Assembly (NCBI GenBank): GCA_902805475.1
Contig: CADCSX010000007.1
Span: 682,001 to 746,000, forward strand
Reading direction: 5' to 3'
DNA length: 64,000 bases
Origin: Entonaema liquescens
Taxonomy: Eukaryota; Ascomycota; Sordariomycetes; Xylariales; Xylariaceae
Shown: in pieces, positions 46,052 to 58,211 of the stretch
Position numbering within the stretch: the stretch's first letter is position 1
Layout of the letters: each line of letters opens with the position of its first letter
Position numbers and translations under genes: made by a program
The notes under the pieces: generated by a model
What the model saw: the letters and a program-made list of their open reading frames with translations, nothing else
The model's database searches: none
What the model was told of the DNA's origin: nothing

Positions 46052-47063
46052 TTACTCTTCAGAATTATCATGGGAGCTCGGCTCTGACGATCCATTGCCG
46101 CCTACGATGGAGTTCACGAACTCTTGATACTTGAACACTTCACCGCGCTTGCTTAATCCGCCAGCCATACTCTTGCTGAAAGCTCTTCTGCCGCTGAACC
46201 CGAGCATGATCTTGTCCACCTCCGTTGCCGTCAGCGCCCTCTCTCCCGGTTCCGGCGCGGTGTGTAACAGAGCGTCACGCAGCTCGGTGAAATCCACTTG
46301 ACCGCTATCGTCGTCGTCGAAGGCGGAGAATGCCGACAGTAATTCTGCACTCGGCGACATCGCAACCAGTGTTGTAGCTATCGAGTTGAGGAATACCGCA
46401 AGGGTCGTCGTCTGCGGGCCACCTGGGGGGAAGAATTGTGATACATCGGACTGGCTAGATGGCAGTCCTTGGTGTTTACCTACGTTAGTATTGATTTTCA
46501 ATGGCCTAGGATACAAGACGTGCAACATACCGAGCTGATTGAGCATGTCTACGACATCCTCCCTATTTACGACACCATCACTGTCTCTATCCAGGATCTG
46601 GAATACATCTCTGAGTACACGGAGTTGTGCCGGTTGTAATTGAGAAAGCGCGTTTCCCTGGTTTGCGGAGTGAAGTTGAGGCTGGTTCCGTGACGATATA
46701 TGTACCGGCGACGCGAGGGGTTGTGTAAACGGCATCTCGTTTGTCTGATTGTATCCACGGGGAGTCAATCCTTCCGAGCTGGTAGGTGATTCTACTGTAG
46801 CAGCAAATCTAGTGGGAGTATGGACGCCGCTGGGTTTTGAAGGTGATGGTGTCGGTGTCGTATATCGTATTGATGAGGGTGACGCAGGAGATTCTGGTCT
46901 TCGAAAAGGGGAGCTTCGTGGAGAACCGTATCCGAGAGGCGATGGCTTGTAACCCGCTGGCGTAGCCTATTTGCCGTAAGTATTTGAACCAATCTATCAT
47001 AAACCAAGGGGAGGCGATCGATGCAGGGAGCTCCGCTGTCAAGTGGGTTTCATTACTCACCAT
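46052..47063 (-). CDS. EF-hand calcium-binding protein, possibly a myosin regulatory light chain
   Basis: Exons 47063-47061, 46966-46531 and 46479-46052 encode 288 residues. The first coding exon seems to be the ATG alone, followed directly by GTGAGT; after splicing the protein starts MATPAGYKPSPLGYGSPRSS. Residues 1-105 are Ser/Pro/Thr-rich and look disordered and phosphorylatable. Two EF-hand loops are clear: DRDSDGVVNRED (127-138) and DDDDSGQVDFTE (201-212), with a degenerate fourth-hand-like end (GEVFKYQEFVNSIVG). A Ser/Pro-rich N-terminus with a C-terminal calmodulin-like half is reminiscent of fungal myosin regulatory light chain (Rlc1-like) proteins, but I hold that only as a suggestion. 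Without transcripts the start is the least certain part. Confidence 0.72.
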
Positions 47064-48036
47064 TGTCACCGATTTCCAAGGGCCGTGCTGCAATCTTGAT
47101 AAGTAAACAAAGTAGAAAAGTGTTCCTAGACCAGTTGCAAACGACAAGCTCCAAAACGACAAAACAGTCACTCAGATTGGTCTTGGTGAATTATCGCAAA
47201 AGATCTGACGCATGAATGATATTGTATCAAGTTTGAGTTTTGCTCAGGTGCGCGTCGCATCTCGAAAGTCTGTTGTATCGTTGTACCTGTATTCTAGATC
47301 GTTGCGGGGCAACCGCATAACCCACTTACTAAATCCGGTATATACTAGATTCATGCGTGAGACCTCAACTAGGTACAACCTATGTGCTAAGCCTAATTCC
47401 ATTATCGAAGAAACCTATATACATTCTTCTAACTATAACTCGGGCACCAAGCTTGTTAGACCTAGTGTCTATATAGTAAGGCCTCACCGATAGGTCATAA
47501 GCGAAATTAATATATAGGTAGGCTTTTTCTATTAAGAATTGCAGTTATACTTAGATGTTTACCACGTTGACAGCCCAATTCGTAATAGAGCCTCTGAATA
47601 TTTTTCAACTAATTCTATAGTATTTCGTCAAATAGGGCGTGAAAATAAGTAGGAAATAAGTAGAACTATAAGTGCAGTATTTATAGGAGGCGGGATCCAG
47701 GCGGAGCACATACAAATGATCAACACTACCAAGGGGTCGTGACTTCGGACCTAGTTATTACTGCCAATACGCTTGGTTTACTATTGTGACTGCATCGTTT
47801 CAGTCCAAAGCCCTCGACTATACTAAGAAGGTCTATACACTACCTGATGTTCCCATTATTTAATATATTTACTTGATCATTAGTCCCGTTCCTACCTAGA
47901 TATGTAAGAGATATAAGCTTGTAATTTTGTTCGTAAATCATATCAGTAGTCATATTATAAAAAGAAGTTCCAAACCCAATAGCAACTCCGTATCAACGCG
48001 CCTAATAAGAAACTACTACGTTGTGAACTTCCTTAG

Positions 48037-48075
48037 CCTCGTTTAAATACCTCGCTTAAATACCTCGTTTAAATA
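48037..48075. repeat. 13-nt tandem repeat, three copies
   Basis: CCTCGTTTAAATA at 48037-48049 and 48063-48075 flank a one-base variant (CCTCGCTTAAATA, 48050-48062). Confidence 0.92.
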
Positions 48076-48472
48076 GAACTTGTCCATAGACGAAAACGAT
48101 TAACATTTATACACTGGACCCTAGGTATGTCGGTGACTAATAACTCACATAGCTACGCCTCGAGTCCGTATTTTCAACATCAGACGTAGTTATCTACCTT
48201 ATTAATGGAGCTACTTCATGATAAATAAAAACACCGTACATATCTCTATTCGTAGATCATGGTAGAAGAAGATGAAGAATGAATACGAACTTGGGACACT
48301 GGTATTACTTTAGATCTTACCAAATAGATGATCGGGGAATAGCCCGGGCGGGAAATGGGTGATATCTTTAAAGAATTAAGGTATCGTTTCTTCGACGACA
48401 AGTGAATAAGAAAGCAACAGCCTATTAGGTAAAATATGAGTGGTTAGTATGGAATTGGAATTCTTATATGTC

Positions 48473-48508
48473 ACTTGGACTTGGACTTGGACTTGGACTT
48501 GGACTTGG
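48473..48508. repeat. ACTTGG hexamer, six perfect tandem copies
   Basis: A 36-nt perfect hexanucleotide microsatellite in non-coding DNA, likely polymorphic between isolates. Confidence 0.95.
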
Positions 48509-50231
48509 TAGATCGAGGAGTGAAACCATATAGGTTACTTGCATGTACCTAAATACCAGCTGCTCTTAAAGCTTTCATGTTAGAATTTAACCTGTTCGTT
48601 ACCTGCTTACATATCTCAGTCACTTCACCCACCCCTTAATAGATCGGAAGTGATGCATCTAGACCAATCTTTCCCTTTTATTCCAAGCCTGATCACTGTA
48701 CTATAGATCCTTCAGATATTCCTTTCGCTACTTCGGTACCGCCGGGCTAGAACTTGGAAAGCTTGGCACTAGATGCGGATGGCTGCATCTCATTGACATC
48801 TAGCATAAGCCCATGCAGAACACATGCAGATATGTGTGGCCTCCTCCCGTTGTTATTGAATAATATATATAGCATGGCTGCATCTTTGGCTTGGATCAAG
48901 CCCGCTGACACAATCGGGCGCAATCTAGTTCTCAATATTGCAGCGTAGTGCGTAGGCGTAAGGCTCTCGATGTATTTCGAGTAAAGAGGTACTTACATAA
49001 CCTGTTATCACCCCTCTCCTGAACCACATTACGTTGAATGTTACGTAGCATTATTAGGTAGGTACTTATTTTTTACCTTTTACAGCGTGAAACCTACCTA
49101 AGGAAAAGGAGCGCAATAGAGAAATAAAGTTATTCGGAAGACGGGTTACACGGATGATCCTTGGCTTGGATAGACTTAGATAAGGTTTTGTGGCCATTCT
49201 TAGCTTGCTTCTTGTGGTAAACGAGGCGTTGGCCCATTGCAAAAACGGACTATCGATGTCGTACAGCTCCATAGATGATGTAGGTTTATCTCCTCATTTG
49301 TATGTATGTATGTATTTTTGTAGTTAATCGGTCCATGCAGTCCATGATGGATCTAAATCGGTGATTGAAGTAGTAAAAGTGGTTACGGTTAGTGGGGCTA
49401 AGGGCCGTTTGGGGGGGAATGAAAAGCCACAAGTTAACTGATCAAATGCCTTTTACAGCTTTCGCTACCTTTTTAGCGCTAAAGAAGACGCTAAAAAGAG
49501 GAGATAGGAACTAGCCCCCCCTACCATCCCCCAAGTTTCTAGGGTCTATTTGAGCTAATCATTGGCTATAATGATGGCTACAAGGGTCCCTACTAAATCC
49601 CAATGTCAAGGGTCTGGTTTGATACGAAACGTCTTTCACCTTTCGTCTCGTACCTTTTCTTCCCACATCCTTTTTACCCCCCCTGCTCAGGGTGAAATAC
49701 TACCTTTACTACCTTTTTAAGTTCGAACAATTCCGAAGTGATGGTGATGTAGCAGATCATGTCTCGGTCGTTGCTTTCTCCAACTCCAATTTTCTGTTTC
49801 TCTTATCGCTAGTATTGTTCACGTCCTGGCCTGATTTTTTGATTTTGTTTCCGTGGTACGACCAATCGAGGCTATTCAAGATATTCGAGATACCCATAGT
49901 TAATACCCATATACCCACGGACGACCCCTGAGTTGCGAATGGCACAGCGGCGCTGATCGAAAAAAATCCCCGCAACGGGTCAACGAATCGCACTCAGCCT
50001 CAATCTGACTTGAATACAGTCGCGAGACTAAGTTGTTAAGCTGTATATACTTTGGCGAACGCATTGAGGCTTGGTTCTTTAGTATTTGTCGGCAAAAAGA
50101 AAACTAAAGCGATCCGGTCGTGATCGCGGGGATTAGCTCTCGACTCTCGAACAGTCCACCCGAGCGGCGGACTCGTCAACCGTGACGATCATACCAAATG
50201 AGAATAACCGACCGTAATTGTATCGACTCAA

Positions 50232-52813
50232 ATGGCGTTCCCCCATCTTTCGCGAACAAATACGAGTCAATCTCTTTCCAATGGCGGTGGCGGAAATCAT
50301 AACCATCGCACATCGCTCTCGTCTTTCCTATCATCGCGTTCGCCCTCGCAGATGTCTCATCACTCGCGCCCTCCGCGATCCCCACAGCCTCCAGTAGTAA
50401 ACAACGACCGCACGTCAGATCCTAGTTCGAAATCCAAGACCTCTTCTCTTGGGAGCCAGACTGCGGAATCTTCGCAACACTCTTCTCTCTCACCGCCAAG
50501 GCGGCCTAATCCCAATGGCCAATCCCCTAGGAAATTACGTTCGCAGTATCCTCGGGAATCTTCCGAGAACCATGTCGAGTATATCTTGGTTGCCTCCTTT
50601 GATATTGACCGAGGCCCGGTCATGGAGCACCAATATCCTGTCGCGATAACCGGTGACGAAAATATGTTGGCCGAACTGATGTTACCTGATCAAGTCCATT
50701 CGCGTACCCAAGATTGGACTATTTTTTTCTTGCATAAGGACACAACCCAAGAGGATGACGACGAAGAGAAAAAGGAGAAGGCGGAACGACGGAAGAGGAG
50801 GAAATTAAAAAAGGATAGGGCTGCCGGGATCATAAATGGAGACGACGATACGAATGACGAGCAGGACGAAGATGAGGATGATGATGACTGGGATGATGAT
50901 GAATCGACTGACTCGGAACCTGAGGGAGGAGAGGGCCCGCCATTAATATACGTATTAAACTTGGTTTATACGAGACACGACAAAAGCGTGAAGAGAGGTG
51001 CCGTAGTCAAAGCGATGGCTATATGTACGCGACATCCCTTTTTACATATATACAAGGTTAGCTACAGTAACCCCCCAAATCGACTTGTTCTACTTCTCTA
51101 ACTTTGATAGCCTCTCTTATTGCTCGCGCTTGAAGAGTATTATAAGTCCCCCGTCCCGGAGACACTAGCATTGCTCTACGATGCCGTGAATAATATGGAC
51201 CTGTCCCTAATGCCAAAACTTAACTTGCTTGAGAGATACCTCTTGCAGGCTAGCAATAATCAAGACCTTTTCGTTGAGAAGTTTGAACGGATGATACAGA
51301 GACGCATTACCCAGGATAAGGCCGAGGGAGTTGGCGAACCATTTGACGCAAGTAGAAGTCCCCCTAAACCGCAAGGCATATCTCGAGCAGGGACGAAAGC
51401 TCACCTCGAAGGTCAATCCGCGTACTCGGTTCCCCGAGACACCCACGAATTCGAGAGCAAGGTCATGTACAAGGGCATTCCTATCCCCGTGAAGGTTCCA
51501 ACAGCAATCATGCCCGAAACGGTTGGAGATTTCTCGCTCATCAAACTCATACAAACCTTCTCAGAGCCGCATGCAAAGTCGGCACAGCAATTTTCTATAC
51601 ATACTCATCTAACCACAAATGGTCCAGGAACCCATCCTATAATAGTACTTGCTAATGCACTTCTTACCCAGAAGAGGATAATATTTGTTGGACATAATAT
51701 GCCGTCAGGGGAGGTTGCAGAGGCTGTCTTGGCGGCGTGTGCCCTTGCATCTGGCGGTCTTCTACGGGGATTTACTAGACATGCATTCCCATACACAGAC
51801 CTTACAAAGGTTGATGATCTTTTGAAGGTTCCTGGCTTTATTGCTGGAGTTACGAACCCGACATTTGAGCTACATCCCGAATGGTGGGATCTTCTATGCG
51901 ATCTCCAGACAGGACGAATGAAGATTAGTGAGAAAATAGAGCCGGCCCAAATTACAGAAGGACTCATATATTTCCAACAACAAAACCCGTCCTTTGCGAA
52001 CATGCTCAGCGGTTCATCCAACACAGTAACCACGGACTTTACTGGGGATGTTGTATTCATGAACGATATACTCAAGAGCATATCGGCAAGACGCGGAGAA
52101 CAAGTCATTCGTGCTAAGTGGAGGGACTGGGTCGTTAGGTTTACCAGGATAGCTGCAGCCTTCGAAGAGACTGTATACGGGGCCAGTGCCTTGTATATCG
52201 GAGGCGACGAATACGAGACTCTCGCGAGTGGTCATGGGTATGTATGGGCGGACGAGACTGCCAAGCAGAAGGAGCTTGCTGGTAACGTGTGTAGGATTGA
52301 GGGCTGGAGGAATACCCGAAGCTATTATAGTTACATCCAAGTGAGACGATCTTCGTATAAACTATGAACGCTCCACAACTAACAAGCTGGCTTTAGGACC
52401 TCGCCAAATTATACACCATCCGGCCCCTGAAAGGGCTGGATCTACATCATATGCACGACCGGCTCAGATCTCAGCGTCTAACTCCAGCACAAAGCAAAGA
52501 AATATATCTGGCATTTGCTCAGTACGTCCATTCGTACGACGAAATCAGCCTACTATTATCAGTAGCTCCCGAGTCCCACGCGGGTCTCTTTTACATAGCC
52601 CTCGGCCTATTCCACAAAGACCGGGACGTTAGGATACAAACGTCGGAGCTCATTGAGCGCATCAGCGAGCACGAGGCCGGTCACCATTGGTGGAAGGGGA
52701 TGAGTCGGTTCGAGAAGCTCGCGTTTCATCGAATACGGCGAGAAGCGGATGCAGAGATGAAGAATAGGCTCGAGAAGGAAGCCTTAAGCCCTGTAGAGAA
52801 GAGGCACAGCTAG
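50232..52813 (+). CDS. AFI1: AFI1-like Arf3-interacting polarity protein (DENN-related)
   Basis: Exons 50232-51056, 51111-52340 and 52397-52813 encode 823 residues. A Ser/Pro/His-rich N-terminus (1-112) precedes the docking domain HVEYILVASFDIDRGPVMEH (114-133), then ENMLAELMLPDQVHSRTQDW. A strongly charged block (about 172-236: Lys/Arg-rich, then a long Asp/Glu run) interrupts the domain before PPLIYVLNLVYTRHDKSVKR. The second half carries the SPA (stabilisation of polarity axis) region (PETVGDFSLIKLIQTFSEPH, ALLTQKRIIFVGHNMPSGEV). Family members link the Arf3 GTPase to polarised growth at the cell cortex. Both introns are phase 0 with good borders. The last exon continues DLAKLYTIRPLKGLDLHHMH to the end. 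Confidence 0.88.
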
Positions 52814-53233
52814 AAGCAGAAGAGTAAGGGGGTTCAGGCCCAGCGATGCACCCGGAAGCGAATTGTTGTCTTTTTTCTTGTCTGAAGATATCCGCGGCTT
52901 CGAATGTCAATATATACCACGTAATTTGAACAAAGAATCACGTTTGAATTCTCTAAGCGAGTCGATATTTAAGGGTATATATTATATATTCCGATTTTTA
53001 TGAATTTTGGTCGTTCTTAAGACCCGTAAACTAGTCCTTTACTTCACTAGGGGTCCTTGGTTATTGCTGTCTCCATTATCACTATCCCTAGGGTCCGTAT
53101 GTCGAGATATCACTTTAGTTTAGTGAGATCCTAACTGACACTTGGAAAATAAGCATACAAAAACCACCATCGCGTAACGAGCTTCCGTAGCTGCTGACGG
53201 ATAAATGGCTACCTAGCTTCATTGAACCCGTTC
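52814..53233. other. Convergent 3' intergenic, 420 nt
   Basis: Between AFI1 and S-formylglutathione hydrolase 3' ends; AT-rich, nothing further seen. Confidence 0.6.
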
Positions 53234-54157
53234 CTATGCGAATAGGTACTTGGCAGCATGCTCGACATGGTCTCCAGCGAACGTCGACATGAAGAAATAC
53301 GAGTGATCATAGTCCTACGTTGCAGGTTAGCCCAACTCCCATTCCTTACATGCATTCATGAGACAGATAAAACTCACCGGCTGGTACCTCAACTCCAACC
53401 CTGTCGCGCCCACCTCCTTAACCGCCTTATCGAAGTTCTCCGGTAACAGCTGTCCCTGCTTATAAAAATTATCCCCGGTACCCACGTCGATCAGCGCTCT
53501 GAGGTCCTTCCCCGCCCACCCGCGCACCAGCTCCGTCGCATCATGCTTCTTCCACACCTCGCGGTCGGTCCCGAGGTATCCCGTGAACGCCTTCTCGCCC
53601 CAGGGGCACTGCGAGGGGTTCGCGATGGGCGCGAACGCGCTCACGCTGCGGTACTTGCCGGGGTTCTTGAGGTACAGGGTGAGCGCGCCGTGGCCGCCCA
53701 TGCTGTGCCCTGTAATGCTCACCCGCTCGCGGTCCAGGGTGTCGGGGAACGCGGCGAACAGCGCGGCGGGGAGCTCCTTGGCGACGTAGGACTCCATGCG
53801 GTAGTGCGCGCTCCACGGGGCTTCCGTCGCGTCCACGTAGAACCCCGCGCCCGCGCCGAAGTCCCAGCTCTCGGTCTCGCCGGGCAGGTTGGCGCCGCGC
53901 GGCGAGGTGTCGGGCCAGACTAGCGCGATGTTCAGCCGCGCCGCGTGCGCTTGGAAGAACCCCTTCTCCGTGCAGTTTTGCGGCGTGCAGGTTAGTCCTG
54001 AGAGGTAGATGAGCACGGGCACCTTGGACCCGGTGACGGCGGTGGGGGGTAGGAAGAGGTTCACGTCCATGGGGGTTCCGGTGCTTGAGGAGTGGTGCTG
54101 CAGCTTGAGCAGCTTGCCGCCGAAGTTGGAGATGACGGATTTGGTCTCGATGGCCAT
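53234..54157 (-). CDS. S-formylglutathione hydrolase (esterase D family)
   Basis: Exons 54157-53378 and 53314-53234 encode 286 residues. I start at the second in-frame ATG (MAIETKSVISNFGGKLLKLQ), which matches the family; an upstream ATG at 54181 would add eight hydrophobic residues. Family signatures are LSGLTCTPQNCTEKGFFQ (53-70), the nucleophile elbow GHSMGGHGA (Ser 152), an acid near DVGTGDNFY (Asp 229) and the base in DYDHSYFF (His 264), supplied by the short second exon. The enzyme hydrolyses S-formylglutathione to formate and glutathione in the cytosolic formaldehyde-detoxification pathway. The length agrees with yeast and human homologues. The coding sequence is notably GC-rich at third positions compared with neighbours, consistent with high expression. 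Confidence 0.93.
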
Positions 54158-54827
54158 TTTAATTATGAATCTGAAGGCCACTGTGTATTTAAGTCGTTGG
54201 TTAGAATATAAATGAGCTTGAACTATATCTACCTAGGTATCCTCTTAGTGGGTTAAATGGATAGATGTATAAGTCAAAGATGAGGAAAGAAACTAAGATG
54301 TAGATCTAGTTATGAATTTGTGAAGTCAATTAAGTCTAACGATGCAATTATGCTTCCAATATGTACAACGCAGTGAATTATGAATTGCTATGTATGATGC
54401 GATTTCTGCATCAAACGGTAATGTTCTCTTGGTGCCCCCTCTCAAGCTCCTCCCCGGCAGTTTTCGAAATGTCAAATGTCAAGACCGAAGAGGGGAGGGG
54501 GAGAGAGCTTGACCCCGCCGTCGGGTGCTAGAGGAACAAGCCAATTTCTTTATCTACCCCACATTCTAAGTTGCTAGAGTCGACGTCATTGGCAGCCTCT
54601 AATCTCGAAAAGACCCCGAATACCGACTAGACTCCGTCGCGGGCCATTAATAAACGGAAAAACAAAAAGTCAATCGTACTTCGCATTAGTGTTGGAGAAC
54701 TTCTTCTGGCTTGAACATATTAACAACAGACAATCCATTTATCTGCTTCATTAGCGCCATGCCAGTCTGCCAACTTTTTCTCTCTTTTTTTTTCCGTCAA
54801 ATTCGTTAACTTCGTCGTACGTTTTGT
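54158..54827. other. Intergenic, 670 nt
   Basis: Upstream of S-formylglutathione hydrolase and downstream of the secreted-protein gene; AT-rich with no recognised element. Confidence 0.55.
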
Positions 54828-55372
54828 CTATGCTTTTGTAGTCTGATTGAGGGCACATTCGAAGGATGTGATGAGAGTATCCCACTTGATGGTAGACAGA
54901 TCCCACTTGACGGGGTTGTAGAAGGAGACGGCGCCGAATGTACAACCAGTGGGTGAAGTGCAGATCTGATCACAACGGCCACTATATATTGGGAAATGCT
55001 AAGTTAGCCAGGATGCGTAATAATAGGTAATTAAAGAAAGAGATATATCTTGCAACTTACACCTTGGGCCAGCAGTAGAAGGCGTCCCCATCGGGAGCGA
55101 ACGTCTTGGCGTTGTTGATGAGGTCGTCGGGTAGCTCGTGGCAGTCATGCATCGAATAGACATCATAATGGCATGTGCCCGTAGCATTTGCGCCATTGCA
55201 GATCAGAACCTACAGGTACCCGAGTTAGCAAGGCTGCGCGACGCGGTTTGTAACAAAAGCGAGGGATAGAACTTACACCTCCGATTTCTTTCTTGGCCAA
55301 TTGCGGTGCCGGAAGGGCAGAGACGCAAGCCGAAGCTGCAACGAGAGCGGTAATGATAGACGAAAACTGCAT
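54828..55372 (-). CDS. Small secreted cysteine-rich protein
   Basis: Exons 55372-55277, 55209-55061 and 54981-54828 encode 132 residues. MQFSSIITALVAASACVSAL is a textbook signal peptide with a likely cut after Ala 19 or Ala 22; PAPQLAKK follows, and the dibasic pair at 27-28 could be a Kex2 site. The mature part has eight cysteines (36, 45, 55, 78, 85, 89, 95, 124) and motifs ICNGANATGTCHYDVY, FAPDGDAFYCWPK and CTSPTGCTFGAVSFY that I recall from a family of ascomycete secreted proteins of unknown function. NAT and NQT are possible N-glycosylation sites. Size, cysteine content and secretion make it effector-like, but the function is not known. It was recovered only by joining three short exons. 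Confidence 0.82.
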
Positions 55373-57094
55373 GGTTGCGAATAGATAAGAGATACCCTGC
55401 GACGATATGTATCGGAGAAGAAGTTTCAAGAAGAAAGATGGATATATGTGTGAGAAAGGGTGTTTGGATGTGTGTTGAATGTCGCGAGGAGTAATGAATA
55501 TATATGTATGCAGAACTGGTGAATAAAGGAAGTGCCAAGTGGAGTTTCCTGTTTCCCTAGCTAGCTACTGTCGGCCCTGTACGTGTAAAATCGTGCGTGC
55601 TAATCACCGTGGACACCGTGGACGCCGGATGGTAAAGTGGGCAGGAAGGAATATATAAATGTTTATCGGCGATACGGCTTTGCTTAGGTAGGTACCTATT
55701 TAATCTGGAGTCTTAGATTCTGTATCTGGTGTATCTAGGGATATCGATAGGTATGTGTGTAATTTTATGAACCGCGAGTTGGATAAGTTGTGTGAATTGT
55801 TCTTAGCCTCAGTCCCGTTTGCCAAAGACAAACACCATGTCTCATTCACTTATATACGTTGGCTAGAATTACGTAGGTACCTAATAATTCAACAAGGGTC
55901 ACTTCGCGATACATCATCATAAGAGATAACATGTCAAATCTGCAGCCTGCTACATGGACTTTACGCACATTGGATGACGCGAGATAGACCGGGACGTACC
56001 AAAATACATAGGCTCGAGTATGGTGGCGGTACACTGTCGTACAATACTAACGGTATAATCTTGAGAGAATTAAAAGAAAAAAACTTCGTATTCGATGGTC
56101 ATGTTATTAGTCCTAAAGGAGGAATTTTAGGACCCTTATGTGTGACGAGCCTGCCGAAGACAAGGGAAGATGCGGCTGTTACTGCATGAGCTGATATGCG
56201 CTTTCTAATCTTTTTTAACGGTCAGCCGACGTCATAGGTCCGCTCTGCTGGTAAGATCCATTGTTTGTCACCCTATGCCTTTACTGTACCGCCTAACTCA
56301 CTGATTGGTCTATCCCCTTAGCGGGACCTAGCGGATGTGAACCCCTCGATAGCCTTACATTAAAATATGGAAATAGGGAATAGTCACACCGCATTGAATA
56401 TTTTATGCGGAATTTAATTCAATACGAAGGTTTACCGCTATTTTAAGCCCGACTTTAGTTTTCTAGGGAGATATTGGCAAGTCATCGGAAGAGTCTAAAT
56501 GAATTCACATATTTTTAATGCAAGCCTGATTACCTATTACAGATAGGGCAGAGTAGTTTATATTATGAGTGCTACTAATAGGGATATTAATTGCATCAAT
56601 TGCTTTCCGTCAGCTTCAGTTAGAATGAACCAACAATATTAACAACGAATCTCCAGCTGACAGCAGTCACCGGTGAGCTCGGTGAAGGAACTTAGCTGCA
56701 TCTGGTAGCATTTTTCTTGTCAGCGCACGAGGCCATGGGCCATTCAGCTGTTGCTTATCCCGTCTGAGCGAGGCTGACATGTAGCTTACGGAAAAGCTGG
56801 TAACAGAGCCCATGGCCGCCATGAGCGGTAATTGGCTACCATGTAACCAACTGAAGAAACATTAGTTCCTTGACGCCGCATACTCGGAAGTCTTATACCT
56901 AGGGGGAAAATCTGATATATTCCGAAAGCAACCACTAACTCCATGCTCGTGCAAACTTCTCAAAGCCATCTGACAATTCCTTCTTGTAGTCCTATCGGTT
57001 AGCCCTTATTATTGGAGGACTACTGGATGCGATGCTAAGATTGGTTTAACATCCAGAGTGCTTAAGACCGAGGAAGATAATATCCGGGCCTATT
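55373..57094. other. Gene-free 1.7 kb
   Basis: Promoter of the secreted-protein gene at the left and RPB6 3' flank at the right. The frame at 55974-56189 (+) is not supported. A TAGGTAGGTACCTA motif lies near 55686. Confidence 0.55.
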
Positions 57095-57730
57095 TTACTG
57101 AAGCAACTCTTCGCAGGACCAATCCTCGTAGCTATGTAAGAGTTAGCACCAACCAATTACACTAATGGGATGAACAATGCAAAACGTACTAGCCATCCGG
57201 AAGATAACGGCGAACGATCAGAGGAATCTTCTTTTCACGTAGCTCTTTAATAGCAATCTGAAGAGGATCTGATTCTCCTTCCAAATCTACGAGCACAGGA
57301 GCATTCATACTACACAATATTCAGTCAGCATCTGCTAAGTCCTAATCTTTGTCAATGCTGCTTTACCTGATTTGTAGTGCTCTGGTACCTAGGACACGGG
57401 CTCTCTCATATTTTGTCAGGTAGGGAGTTGTGGTTCGCTCCTCATTGGGGATCTTCTTGTCTTTGTTCGACTTGGTCGTGGACTTTGTTCGGTTTGCGGC
57501 AGCAGATGGATCACCCGATACAACAACGTTCTCTTCCTCATCTACACCTCTGCGGTTGAATTCATCCTCATCTACATCAGGAACTTCGGGGTCGAGCTCA
57601 TCGTCTAGGGGCTCGTCATCCTCGAACATAGGCTCGTCACTATAACGCGTTAGACGAATAGGCGCTTTGAATGTGCCAATAGCAGAACTTACCCTCCACC
57701 AACATCACCATCATCGCCAAAATCAGACAT
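57095..57730 (-). CDS. RPO26: RNA polymerase I, II and III shared subunit RPB6 (RPABC2)
   Basis: Exons 57730-57693, 57639-57367, 57309-57190 and 57131-57095 encode 155 residues, the same length as yeast Rpo26. The N-terminal half is acidic (MSDFGDDGDVGGGDEPMFED onward). The conserved C-terminal domain is complete: TTPYLTKYERARVLGTRALQ, then ISMNAPVLVDLEGESDPLQI, ELREKKIPLIVRRYLPDGYY and the terminal EDWSCEELLQ. RPB6 binds the clamp of all three nuclear polymerases and is essential. The phosphorylation-rich acidic arm is typical. Introns are 52-58 nt and all keep phase. It is transcribed away from TFIIIA across a 481-nt shared upstream region. Confidence 0.96.
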
Positions 57731-58211
57731 CTTGATTAGCGAAAGTGTCTCTATAAACTCGAAAGCGGAGCTTTTTATGCCTAAAGGTTGATGTAGCTGT
57801 GATGTTGGCTGGCAAATTGCAGACGAAGACGCGACTTGGGAAATGCGATGCGAAAAATTTAGGAAGGCTGATAGGTGAAAGAATCGAGACCAAGGATTAT
57901 TATGACTGCACGTCTACCGTCTAGCTAGAATTCCCTAGAAACGAACGCTTTGACCATCTTAGCCAGTCACAATTTAGCTGCTTGCAGGCATTCTAATGCA
58001 AGTACCATAGTACGTACCGGATAGCGTAACGCTAAAGAACGCTTCCCCATAAAAACTTTTTTTGGTATCGTTATCATTATCGTTATCGTCCCGATAAGCA
58101 ATTCGGCACAACATTTTCCTCAATTGCTTTTCAAGGGTCCTGATTCATGAACATGCAACAACTGCATGACAATTCGCTTGTACAACATGGTCAATTGCAA
58201 CCTGTTCCGCC
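57731..58211. promoter_or_regulatory. Divergent RPB6/TFIIIA promoter with a GATA-site cluster
   Basis: 481 nt between two start codons. At 58071-58097 there are four HGATAR-type sites: TTATCA (58071-58076), TTATCG (58077-58082 and 58083-58088) and CGATAA (58092-58097). GATA factors such as AreA bind this sequence. Clustering in a promoter shared by two transcription-machinery genes is visible; actual binding is inference. Confidence 0.45.

Larger units (their letters stand above)
47064..50231. other. Gene-free 3.2 kb
   Basis: No frame is supported. Includes three copies of CCTCGTTTAAATA (48037-48075), six of ACTTGG (48473-48508) and a TATG run near 49299-49313. Sequence near 50000-50231 probably holds the AFI1 promoter. 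Confidence 0.55.

Noticed and set aside
53541..53923. Long open frames on both strands within S-formylglutathione hydrolase
   Set aside because: Shadows of a GC-rich coding exon; they show no family signature.
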